Positions 1-10,500 of a stretch of 64,000 bases of DNA are shown here, in pieces. Location: assembly GCA_022747635.1 (NCBI GenBank), contig JAKTNV010000003.1, forward strand, positions 44,920,475 through 44,984,474. Reading direction: 5' to 3'. Every line of letters begins with the position of its first letter. Position 1 is the stretch's first letter. This DNA is from Hetaerina americana. Taxonomy: Eukaryota > Arthropoda > Insecta > Odonata > Calopterygidae. The notes beneath the pieces were generated by a model. The model had not been told where the DNA came from. It did not search any database and saw only the letters and a program-made list of their open reading frames with translations. The position numbers and the translations under genes were made by a program.

Positions 1-745
1 CCGGAAAGTAGTACCCGTTCGTGCCGCATGAAGTGCTGACGACGCGAGTAGCCGCTGGACGAGGTCAGATAGCTTCAGTGGCTTGTCTGCCTTCTCTGAG
101 CCAAGTTGCGTGACGCTAGCATTGCCTGTGTTGTTTCTGTGATTGTTTACAATGTTTAAAAAAATTGAGAACGCCGCCAGTTGTGAAGTGAGGGCAGTGA
201 TTAAATTCCTCAATGCAAGAAACGTTCGCCCATAAGATATTCATCGCCAATTAAAGGAGGTGTATGGAGACAATGTAATGGACGAGTCGTCTGTTCGGCG
301 GTGGTGTCGCAACTTCAACATGGGGAGGGGGAACACACACGACGATGAGCGTTCGGAGAGACCGTCTGTCATTACAGACCAACTGGTGAGCTCAGTTGAC
401 GAATTCGTGAGGAACGATCGGCGCGTCACAATTGATGACATCTGTGAGCATTTTCCCAATGTTTCTCGAACAATTGTTCATGAAATTGTTAAACACCATC
501 TGCATTATGCAAAAATTTGTGCAAGATGGGTCCCTCGCGTATCTCAATGAGCTGGCGGCGAAGGACTATGCAGCAGGAATACAGAAACTTGTCACACGTT
601 ATGACAAATGCCTTAATTTGCTTGGAGATTATGTTGAGAAGTAGTTTAAAGTATCCTCTTTCAAATAAAATTTTTTATGTTTGTTAATATTTACTTTTGT
701 GTCTTTATTTCACGAACGGGTACTACTTTCCGGATGACCCTCGTA
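1..745 (+). mobile_element. Mariner-family transposon, internally deleted, cut by window edge
   Basis: The first 23 bases are the reverse complement of bases 711-733, giving terminal inverted repeats. The right repeat continues with GATGACCCTCGTA to about 745, so the outermost ~12 bases of the left repeat lie outside the window. Between the repeats is a mariner-like transposase N-terminus (helix-turn-helix region with VRRWCRNFNMGRGNTHDDER) starting near 151 and interrupted by an in-frame stop near 233. It is followed after about codon 130 directly by a mariner-like C-terminus (LNLLGDYVEK, stop near 643). The whole DD(D/E) catalytic region is missing. This is a non-autonomous deletion derivative. 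It lies in the last visible intron of eIF3d. Confidence 0.85.
151..644 (+). pseudogene. Mariner transposase remnant, catalytic domain deleted
   Basis: Reading from the ATG at 151 gives a mariner-type N-terminus, a stop near 233, then an open stretch (260-550) with the DNA-binding domain: FPNVSRTIVHEIVKHHL is the second helix-turn-helix. The frame then shifts, and bases 550-644 encode the family's C-terminal residues ending GDYVEK. The catalytic aspartates that normally lie between are absent, so no active transposase can be made. The inverted repeats remain intact, so the copy might still be moved by an enzyme supplied elsewhere. Confidence 0.8.
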
Positions 746-1326
746 TAAGTACAGCATGTAAAGGGACAATACTTTAAGATTCTCATTATGCCACATTCAT
801 TATAATTGAACAGCATTAATTATAGTGAATATGAATTTTAAACCTTTCACAAATATGTATTTCCTAGTTAAAGTCAAGAAAAATTTGAAATTGAGGCACT
901 CTCACTTTCAAAACTACTAATTTAAACAAAAATAAATATTTATTTGAGAATAACTGATATGATGTACCAAGTGTAACTGGGTAAGTGAGCTTATGGAGAT
1001 TGAATTCAGTATTTACCATATAGTATTCTAAGTAAAGCAAGAAATAAGACTAGTGATTACATTGCAACAACTGAATAGTAACACTTTTCCTTCAGTTAAA
1101 TATTTTTGCCACAGACATGTCTCTAATCTGCTAATCAGGTCTCTCCGTACTAAACCTCTTCAATCAGAAGATGATGTAGCACATCATTTCAGTAATTAAA
1201 GAAATTTTAACTAGTAGAAAAATGCTACTCTTTGGTCATTAATATGCCACAATTTCATCATATCAAGCCAGAAACTATGCAATATCTTCACGATTGCAAT
1301 ATCACATATTTGTATCAATATGTAAC
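746..1326. other. AT-rich intron sequence, no gene seen
   Basis: This lies between the mariner and the Penelope-like element, inside the presumed last visible intron of eIF3d on the minus strand. I see no long open frame, structured RNA or obvious repeat in it. Confidence 0.5.
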
Positions 1327-1356
1327 TCAGGTCCTGATAAGTTCAACAGATTCATA

Positions 1357-3837
1357 ATGCGTATTATTTATTTATTATGCGTATTATGCGTATTTATTCG
1401 TAATGCAAGCATAGCATACCAGGCCAAATTCTACCTTGATCTTTCAGTTAAATTCCGTAAAGCGGAACTAAACATTTTATTCAACCGGAAGTGCCTCGCT
1501 CTGGATGTGATACCTAAATACGTGAACCTAAGAACCACCTCGTCTACTAGATCGGCGCAGCATGCAGTGGAGTCTGCCCAGAAAATCTGGATTCGCCGTG
1601 AGCTGAAAAACTGGTATAGTAAAAGGGATGCCTATTCCGTCTACCTCTATCAACTCCATTCCGAGCTATCATTCAACCTACACCCTGCTGAGTGGAACAG
1701 TCTTCATGAACGTGTTAAAACGCTGGTAAGTGAAGTCTCATCAATGAAGTGCTCCATCATTAACAGAAAACTACATGCCTTAACGCGTGAACGAGATACA
1801 ACCAAAAGTGCTCCACCACCTGAATACAACTGTGATCCTAAGTTCCATCCAAAAGTGCTCAATCTGTCCAATTCTAACTTTGATAATTCTGAAATGGATC
1901 TTCTACAAAAAGGATTAAAATTTGCTCTAAACCATCCACTAACTCAGAGAACCTTAAAATCTCTGATTGTGGACTGTGAAGTTTCCCTCCGTAAAGAGAA
2001 AGTGGGCCTAAAACAAATCTGTGCCGATATAATTACCTCGCGAATTACCGACCTGGACACCGTACAACCCAAAAAAGTAACCTTACAGAAGAAAGTTTTA
2101 AGATCCATCCAATCCAAGATCGAAGATGAAGACCTTATTATTTCAAAAGCCGATAAAGGGAACAGTGTTGTGATCCTAAACAAATCCTTATACGTTGATA
2201 AATGTATTGATGTGTTAACTAATAATCCTTTTGTATTAATTCCTCGAGACCCTACAGCCAGATTTCATAATAGTGTGAAGTCAGCCCTCTCCGCCTGCAA
2301 AACACTGTTCAAAGATAGTGAGATTAGGTACTTACTCCAGATGAACCCCCAACCCCCTAGGTTTTACGGACTACCTAAAGTCCATAAGGATGGAACACCC
2401 ATACGACCTGTAGTTTCTTGCATAGGATCACCCTCTTATAAATTGGCCACAAAAATGAATACCGTATTTAGACAGGTTTCCAGTTTCTCAACAAAGCATG
2501 GTGTTAAAAATTCCATAAGTTTAGCGCAGAACCTCCAGCATCTCTTACTACCTACCAACTCTAAACTCGTATCTTTTGATATAAAAAATCTATTCACCTC
2601 TGTACCCGTCCAAAAGACCTTGTCCCTCGTTCAAAAAATACTCCAACAATCAAAGGTGGACCCGATAATGTCTAAAGAAATTCATTTGCTCATGGAACTA
2701 TGTGCTAATCAGAGTTATTTTCTATTCAACAAAAATTTTTATCACCAAACAGATGGTCTCGCTATGGGATCCCCTCTCTCACCATTATTAGCTGAAATAT
2801 TTATGGACGACTTCGAAAGAAACCTATTTAATTCCAACCATCCCCTTTTAAAAAATATCTTCTATTGGTATCGCTATGTTGATGACATCATCTGCTGTTG
2901 GACAGGGAGTGAGAGACAACTAGATTTATTCCTAAACATACTTAACCATCAACATCCCAAAATTTCTTTCACCATGGAAATAGAGTCCGAAATAGGTCTA
3001 AACTTTCTGGATCTCACGATAACCATTAAAAATAACAAACACAACTTTTCAGTATTCAGGAAACCATGCTATAGCAACATTATCATTCCATCTGATTCTT
3101 GTCACCCTAATGCTCATAAACTATCCGCATTCCATGCGATGTTACATAGACTAGTAAATTTACCCCTCACAAAAACCAACTTCAATAAGGAACTCAACAT
3201 TATAAAATCCATAGCATCATCTAATGGCTATGATCCAAATTTAATATTGAAAATGCTAAAGAAAAAACTCCAGAGAATTGCCATTTCCAAAATTTGCCCT
3301 CTTAGGCCCACTAAAGACAATACAAAAAAGTGGTGTAAATTATTATTTGTTGGTCCCCTCACGGACAAATTAGCCAGACGTTTCCCCAAAGATACATATA
3401 ACATTTCCCTTTACAACCCCTCCACACTAGGGAGGATATTATGCAGAAATAAAGACAAGTTGGACCCCCTCCTTCAATCCGGTGTGTACAAAGTGAAATG
3501 TGATTCCTGTGAAAAGTGCTACATAGGCCAGACTGGGAGAGGTTTCATCACGAGAGTGAAAGAACATAAGAGATGCTGGACATCAGGGGATGAAACGTCT
3601 CTCCTAGCCAAACATCTAATAAGGACATCACATGAGTGCAAGTTTGTTCCGGAAATCCTCCACCTGGAGAATAAGGGGATGAAACTGGACACATTGGAAC
3701 AATTGGAAATACTGCAGGAGGACCACAATGTTCTCCTAAATGAACAAATTTTTGTGAACCATTCACCCCTCCTCAAGATCCCTTTCACGATTAATAAACT
3801 CAAGAATCAAAATCCTACTGCCCCTCCTCTTTCATGA
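1357..3837 (+). CDS. Penelope-like reverse transcriptase with C-terminal GIY-YIG endonuclease
   Basis: The 826-residue frame has no internal stop. PLE reverse transcriptase signatures appear in order: DKGNSVVILNKS near residue 265, LPKVHKDGTPIRPVVS around residue 345, GLAMGSPLSPLLAEIF, and the catalytic RYVDDI near residue 507. The C-terminus carries a GIY-YIG nuclease of the PLE type (GVYKVKCDSCEKCYIGQTGR near 709-728) with its clustered cysteines, followed by a conserved LDTLEQLEIL segment. Such proteins nick the target with GIY-YIG and prime reverse transcription there. An in-frame TTG lies at 1294, but that is outside the inferred element; the ATG at 1357 is the first inside. The first ~25 residues come from a simple-repeat-like stretch and may not be native. 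Confidence 0.88.
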   Translation: MRIIYLLCVLCVFIRNASIAYQAKFYLDLSVKFRKAELNILFNRKCLALDVIPKYVNLRTTSSTRSAQHAVESAQKIWIRRELKNWYSKRDAYSVYLYQLHSELSFNLHPAEWNSLHERVKTLVSEVSSMKCSIINRKLHALTRERDTTKSAPPPEYNCDPKFHPKVLNLSNSNFDNSEMDLLQKGLKFALNHPLTQRTLKSLIVDCEVSLRKEKVGLKQICADIITSRITDLDTVQPKKVTLQKKVLRSIQSKIEDEDLIISKADKGNSVVILNKSLYVDKCIDVLTNNPFVLIPRDPTARFHNSVKSALSACKTLFKDSEIRYLLQMNPQPPRFYGLPKVHKDGTPIRPVVSCIGSPSYKLATKMNTVFRQVSSFSTKHGVKNSISLAQNLQHLLLPTNSKLVSFDIKNLFTSVPVQKTLSLVQKILQQSKVDPIMSKEIHLLMELCANQSYFLFNKNFYHQTDGLAMGSPLSPLLAEIFMDDFERNLFNSNHPLLKNIFYWYRYVDDIICCWTGSERQLDLFLNILNHQHPKISFTMEIESEIGLNFLDLTITIKNNKHNFSVFRKPCYSNIIIPSDSCHPNAHKLSAFHAMLHRLVNLPLTKTNFNKELNIIKSIASSNGYDPNLILKMLKKKLQRIAISKICPLRPTKDNTKKWCKLLFVGPLTDKLARRFPKDTYNISLYNPSTLGRILCRNKDKLDPLLQSGVYKVKCDSCEKCYIGQTGRGFITRVKEHKRCWTSGDETSLLAKHLIRTSHECKFVPEILHLENKGMKLDTLEQLEILQEDHNVLLNEQIFVNHSPLLKIPFTINKLKNQNPTAPPLS

Positions 3838-4301
3838 CTTCACCCTCCTACCTTCTCCTCTCCCCCCCCCCCTGTCAGGGTCTCTCACTGACCACTACCA
3901 CCGGTCATCATATTTTCCAAGAATTAACTAGTGCACTTCCCCCCCTTCCCCCCCCCCCCTCGCAGCACGTGGCTCATTCCTTCCACTAAAACCAGCAGTG
4001 GGCTCTGCTTCCCAGAAAGTTACCTGTTCAACCCATCTTCCCCCCCCCCACTATCTCCTACTGATAATTCCTTCCCTATGTCCTTAAGCCTTTAACCCCC
4101 TGCTATACAACAACCCGCTCCCGATACTCCAGCCCCTTGTCCCCCACTTTGCGGTTTTTCCTGTCATTAACCCCCCATTTTTCGCTCTTTATAACCTCTC
4201 CGCCTCTCCTCCCCCCCCTCCTCCTCTCCCCTACACGACTCTCCCTCCCCAACCACATCTTCTGTACATATAAATAAGGTCTCCTTACTATTTAGTTTGT
4301 C

Positions 4302-4344
4302 TTGTACCTGATGATGACTCTGTGAGTTGAAACGCGTCGTACGT
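4302..4344 (+). ncRNA. Hammerhead-ribozyme-like motif in PLE 3' tail
   Basis: The core runs CTGATGA (4308-4314), GAAA (4329-4332) and GTC (4336-4338). Stem II is GACTC (4316-4320) with GAGTT (4324-4328) around a TGT loop. Stem I is GTAC (4304-4307) with GTAC (4339-4342). Stem III is minimal: A-U and C-G closing a 2-nt GC loop. One U (4315) lies between CUGAUGA and stem II, which the standard consensus lacks. Hammerheads with very short stem III are known in Penelope-like elements. Cleavage would be predicted after C4338. Structure was judged by eye; no folding was run. Confidence 0.6.
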
Positions 4345-4555
4345 TAAATAAACTATGGAAAAGTGCAAATTGTCCTTATTTCATTTTCATCAGGTCCTGA
4401 TATTTCAATTTGTCAGTTAAGCAATGTAAAAAGTGCAACTATATGATTTGATTGAAATGTTCCAAATGGGAAAGGCAGAGGAAGCAAGGAGGAGGGATTA
4501 CAGGAAGATGGCATCCAACAAAACAAGGATTAATTCTTAGCAAATCCACACTTAC

Positions 4556-7500
4556 CCAAATTTAATCTGATCCGATCCAGCAAGTATGGCTTGTACTGTC
4601 CATTTGGCAAGTTTACAAGCATTGTTACGGAGCTCATTAGCTAGCACAGCACCCCTCTGAGTATCTAACTTCTGCCGCCATTCAACTCCACCTGAGAGCT
4701 AAAAACAAAATAAATGGTTACGAAAGAATATTCATTTAACAAATTTAAGCAAGTGGCAATTATCCAACTTTTGAATCTATGAAGTGTGCCCTTAAAATTT
4801 TAGTCACTACTGGTAATACTTCAATGGCCCTATGCTCTATTATTGTAGTATGGTTTAAGTCCTGCATGATAGAATGGAATCCTGCTTCCTAGAAAAATGT
4901 AAACTAACAACGTGGAAAACTCTTCAGAGTTGATCAAAGGAATATTCTTTGCTTTTCACAATGGCTTTCAATGGATGTCTGGAGGAGAGAGCACTGGGCA
5001 ACAGACAGGTGGGCTCATGATAAATTCCAGGTGACACCTCTCGGCACCCTCAACTTCATCAAATCTGTGTGATTTTCCAGGAACCAGATCTTTCAGTTAA
5101 ACCAAAGACAAGAAGGTCCTCTTACCCTGATGTGTGTTTCACACACCATACAGGGCTCAGCATTAGGTGAGTTCTATCCTAACCATTCAATCAACCATCG
5201 GGTTTATTACTGTATTATTGACCCATGCAATAGAATATTCTATTACTTTAACCACTACATTTCATGTTTAATTGACCAAGGTAACTCAATTATACACCAA
5301 ATAAAATTGTGCTTAAAGCAGAGACACCTCAGTTTTGCCACTTAGCAGCATCATTAGGTAATCATTACAATTCTAAAGGACTGCCATGAATAGGGTCCTG
5401 AGGAGGTGGCATTGGATGGGGGGAAGGTTGAAAAGAGGCTGTGCCATAGGCTCTTGTAACAGGAGCACTTATAAATGAATTTTTTTTGACAAATTCAAAG
5501 AACTATGGGAGATGCTGCAACAGTAACTTTTAAAATAATCATCCACTTATATGCATTATTATGCAGATTTTTCAAAATGTAAACATTTGACTTGACCAGG
5601 ATTCGAACCCGGATCCCTCGATACCAGTAAAGCTACTGAGGCTTCCTATTACCATCCAAAATTTTTTTTTTTGATAGGACCAATACAATTGACACCCTTT
5701 TAACATTCAAATTAACCTATTAACCTTAATTTTTAATGGTGCATTTCCTTTTTACAAAGATGTACTTCCTTTGTAATGCAACTGAACCTTATCAACCCAG
5801 ACAAATTAATGCCATCTATATCCTGAATGTTTTAGTGGTGTGGAATTACTTTAATATAACATTGAATGACATGAAATGCTCTTAACTAAACCATTTTCTC
5901 AACCATCACATTTTTATACAATGCTGAAACTCTATTTCTTTACATCAAAGCCTTGGCATGGCATAGATTGCTGAGGCCTCAATGAAATTGATAGGATCAC
6001 TGAAATGAATGCGGTACAATATCACAAGGGCATGGGGCATAACCATGCCTCATAGGAAATAAATCTTCAAAGTTAATTTCAAAGCAATACATAGTAATAT
6101 GGTTTAAAAAATAAGCAAAATTATAAATTCAGATAATTTAATTCAAATTTGAACAATTTCTGCATTTATCGTTACTGTCCCACCCAATTTTGATATGCCA
6201 GGTTTTTTTAAGTTTTTAGAGAGACGGAAGTTTATTAAAAGACAAAAATAATGGAGTTACATACCTTAGAATCCCATTCATTAAGAGCCTTAATTGTTAT
6301 GTACTGCAGTTCTCCATTGACATTTTGGAGAACAGCATCATGCTCACATCTTGCAATGAGAACCACTCCATTGTCTAAATCCCACTTCCTGTATCTATAG
6401 GCGACTGAAGCTACCTCCCCTTCTTCATCCTCGGAGATAAAGGGGTTTGCCTCATCCATCTTTAATCTTGGTTCACCCTACAGACAGAATGAAAGGCAAA
6501 ATATTTCAGGGACCAGCATCAAAACTCAAACCTTTTTCAGTAGATGAATTTGGATCCATGTAGCTAAACACTCAACACTTCCTGCATAAATTGCATTGAT
6601 ATTCCAAAACACATTCCATTTCACAAATTAATACTTTTGATAAAAACTTTACCTTGGAACAAGTGCCCCAAATCAAAAAAAGCTGGTGAATTGATGCCAT
6701 TTTTACATTGGTCATTGGTATTTGGTACGAAAAACCTTAACAACTGCATACTTGCAGCTGGTATCAAGACATCACTTCAATTTAGCAACATCCAAAATAA
6801 ATGCCCAATAGCTGTCATTAAGTTCAATAAATGGAATAAAACTTGAACCAATATACATTTGTATGGACACCAAACCTTAGTTTGGAGAAAGACAAAATTG
6901 AAATACATACTTTTCTGGTTAAGTTGACATGGAATGACATATTTTAATGACCCCCCACCCCAATCAGAAGGAATGTATACCAAGTTTGCTTCTATAAGGA
7001 CCACCTGATGATGACGTTCAACGTCAAAATCTGGGTCTTGCTTTTAAATAAGTGTGTGGATTTACAAAGTCAATAATTTCATTTCAATATGGATTGACCT
7101 CAATAACACTTGAGAAGTTTTACTTTGTATGCATTTACAAGAGATATATTTCTACATAGAATAATTTTTTAACTCATTCAGAAAAATGTGTTCAAATAAT
7201 GGCCCTGGAAATAACAAGTGACATAAGTACAACCACACTATTGGGTTTTATTTTTGGGAGGCAATTTAAAAATATATTTTCAGTACTTACCATTTTAAGA
7301 ACTTGCTGAGAGAAGTTATGATTGATGAAAGTGGCTTCCAGAGCAAGACTCCTGGGTGAATTGAGGCTGTTGCTTTCATCCTGAGGAGGCTCCACAGAAG
7401 TTTCATTCACGGTAAGCAAATCTGTTGCCCCGGGGGAATAAAAAACAAAATGCTACACTTATTCAAGCAAGGATACATATTAAATGATGCATATAGAGAA

Positions 7501-10500
7501 CAATTAGATTGGCATTAAAGAAACTTTCCATTACACCGGTTTGTTCTCATTTAATGGGCAACAAAAATAATTCATAAATTAAAGTAAGCCATTTCGCGAG
7601 CCAACAAACACCGATTGCAGTTTTATCAAGATTTCATACTTCCATTAATTTTTTTGTGATGGTCATTAAATGAAATAAATATTGCATAATCAAACAGCTT
7701 TTTTTAAAATGCCAATTTCCTTCAAGAACCTATAATAACACTTTAATGTTTCATCCAAATATTTAATGCATCGTTTTTGAAGATATACAATTATTTTGTG
7801 CTTGACCAACTCTTAACACGAAATGAATATCTACTGGTGTAGTGTGTTAGGAAAATTTTCAAAAGAAAAAAGCAAAAAAAACTAGTTCACAGTATTTCTT
7901 AGAATTATCTATTTGCTTATAATTCAATTCATAACCAATTTAATGTATTCACTTATCAAACATTGATACTGCTTCATGTATATTCCAGAGAATTTTTCTA
8001 TTGCTTAGTATTGATCATCAATGTAAGTGTCACATTTCTAAAGAAACACCAAATAATAAAAATAATTTCAAAAACATGTGCATAAGCACATTATGTGTTT
8101 CATTACACCTTGAACGATGTGATAGCATTGAGCCAATCAACTACACATAAAATTGCTGCTCAACATAAGAACAATGATTAAGTTTACAACTCTATGCAAA
8201 TATAATTATGTAAATCGGAAAGTCCTATTAGGCCTTATTTAAATTCATGCCCCACTGTTCAAAAAGAGCCAGCATTTATGCTTTTAAACTCGCTATAAAT
8301 AAATTAACCCACAGCTATCAGCGAAACAAACAAAATATATATTAAACCAATTTCACATGTGTATTCCTGAATAGAAAAAAATTAATTTGAAGTGCACAGT
8401 GAGATAAAAATAATCGTATTCACTTTGACTCTTTTTCAATTGGATTGATGTTTACTCAGATGTACTCCAATTCTTCAGATGACCATTGCATTTGACAGCC
8501 ATGATTTGTAATCAGAAGCTGCTTTTATATAATATTTTTTAAATTTTCAGTAAGTATTTACCTTTTATTTATTTTAAGTGACACAGAATCTACATCAAGT
8601 ATTTAAGATATGAAATGTATAGTTTTCATAGTTTAATTTTCTTCTTACTTATGTCCCTTTATCTCCTTAATTTTGCTCTTCTTCTTGTGAATAGTGGAAA
8701 TTGTTGGTGTCTGTATGCGTGTACTAGGTCAGCCACACTCACATTTCAGTCTTACTTTTCAAATATTTTACTTTTCATTTCAGTGGTTATTTTATTCCTT
8801 AATGGATGTCTTCTTGCAGCTTTTTTCTTCAGGGATAATTTTATAACTAAGCACAAAATATTACCAAACTTGTACAAAAAAATTACCAACAATATGTCTG
8901 AGCACAAGTTTGAAAAAATCAGTGATCACTACTAAGATACTAGCAGTTCACGTGCTTAACACAAACTGAAGCAGCTGGCATGTAATTATTCCAGAAAGCT
9001 CCCTAGCTTCGTCACTAATTATGCAAAAATTTGTGACTTTTTCTCAAAATATATTAGCTCATAATGCAAATTACTAGCCGTGCCAGATATTGATTTAGCA
9101 AGAAGATTTCTACATGAGAATTTATCAGAGAGAAATATGTAAATTCTGAATACAAAAGTATCCTGGAGTCAGATTGTTTAAAAATTAATATTTTCATGGG
9201 ATTACAATAAAATAATGAATATAAACACCAAAACCTTTCTCATAAAAACTGATACAAAAAATGTAAATAAAAGTGTTTTCACCCCCAATGATGCCAAACC
9301 TGAAAATGATCTATTATTGAAATTTAGAGAAAATATTAACTACAATGATTTCATCACCTTAAGAATGACAATGCTGATATCCAGTTCATAGGTTTCAAAG
9401 CACTGAGGGTCTCTAGCAAAGGATGAAGATGCTTCTTCATTTATAACATCACTGTTACATACTAGTCATAATTTACAATACTACTAGTTTTTTTTACAGA
9501 ATGACTACACCCAAAGTCTGAGTAACGGCAATATGACGTATAAGAGTATCCATAGTTATTAGTTGGATCCCTTTCCATTACAATTGGATTTAAAATGTGA
9601 ATTTCTAGTTTCCAGGAAAGTATTCTACATTTCCCTATGCTCTTGGTATAGATGATAGCACATGCTTAATTTTCAATTTGTTTTTATTATTTTTGAACCC
9701 TTTTTAAGCATTATTATGAGGGAATAACATGCGGAACCTTAAGTCAGTCAACCGCTAATCAACTGATTTTGAAAGAAGACCACCTTCTGCATAAATTAAA
9801 GGATATTATTTTGTGCAGTTTCAATAAATGAAACAAACTTAAAAACCCTCCCAGTCAACGGTGTAGAAAGAATGAGACAAATGAACAGACAGCATTTATT
9901 GTCAAGGATCATTGAATATAATCCATTTCTATCATCATAATGCCAAATATATCATTAAAAATTAATTTTATAAGTAATGTACATAACATACACATAGAAA
10001 CTTAGGTATATAAATGCAACTATTGAAAAAAAATTAAATTATTATCTCTAGCGATTTCCATAACTCCTCAGACAAATGTAAATTTGAGAAATACACTGAA
10101 TTTGTCAATTTGCCCATTTAGTACTCTTTAAGCGCTCTAAGTTTAAGAATATATCACTGATTATAGAATACTTTGAAGGGGGCCATTTATTAACCTGTAT
10201 CTGAATAAAAGAGCAACTCGCTAGAAAGATTTACTTCAGTGGAGTGCTGTTATCATACAGCTAGCCACATATTAATTTAGTGAAATTATATGAAATGCCC
10301 AGCCTTTGCTATCTAATAATCCATCAGGATACCAGGCAATTGTACATGCACCTATATACTCAACCGATCAATTTTTTGCAGATTGTGGGCAATATAAAAA
10401 ATTAACTTATGTCAATTTTAACAAAAAACTGGAAAATTACCAACATTCTACCACCTCCATTGCACTTACCAAATTCTGTGTTATCTCTCTTATCAAAAAA

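Larger units (their letters stand above)
1340..4389 (+). mobile_element. Penelope-like retroelement (PLE) copy with open ORF
   Basis: The 13-mer TCAGGTCCTGATA occurs at 1327-1339 and again at 4390-4402 and is the best candidate target-site duplication, giving an insertion of about 3,050 bp. Inside are a long RT/GIY-YIG ORF (1357-3837), an unusually C- and pyrimidine-rich 3' UTR (3838-4260, several runs of 8-10 C) and a hammerhead-like motif followed by a short tail. Only 17 bases separate the left duplication from the first ATG, so the copy may be 5'-truncated at or just before the ORF. It sits in an eIF3d intron, opposite in orientation to the gene. The intact ORF and duplication suggest a fairly young insertion. 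Confidence 0.8.

Noticed and set aside
1294..1356. PLE protein starting at 1294
   Set aside because: That start is a TTG and precedes the inferred target duplication; the first ATG inside the element is at 1357.
5591..5640. A tRNA gene
   Set aside because: A good box B, but no complete cloverleaf, acceptor stem or A box; more likely a SINE fragment.
8615..8935. 106-codon plus-strand frame in an eIF3d intron
   Set aside because: Hydrophobic, low-complexity, no family motif, no promoter or splice context; it fits chance in T-rich sequence.
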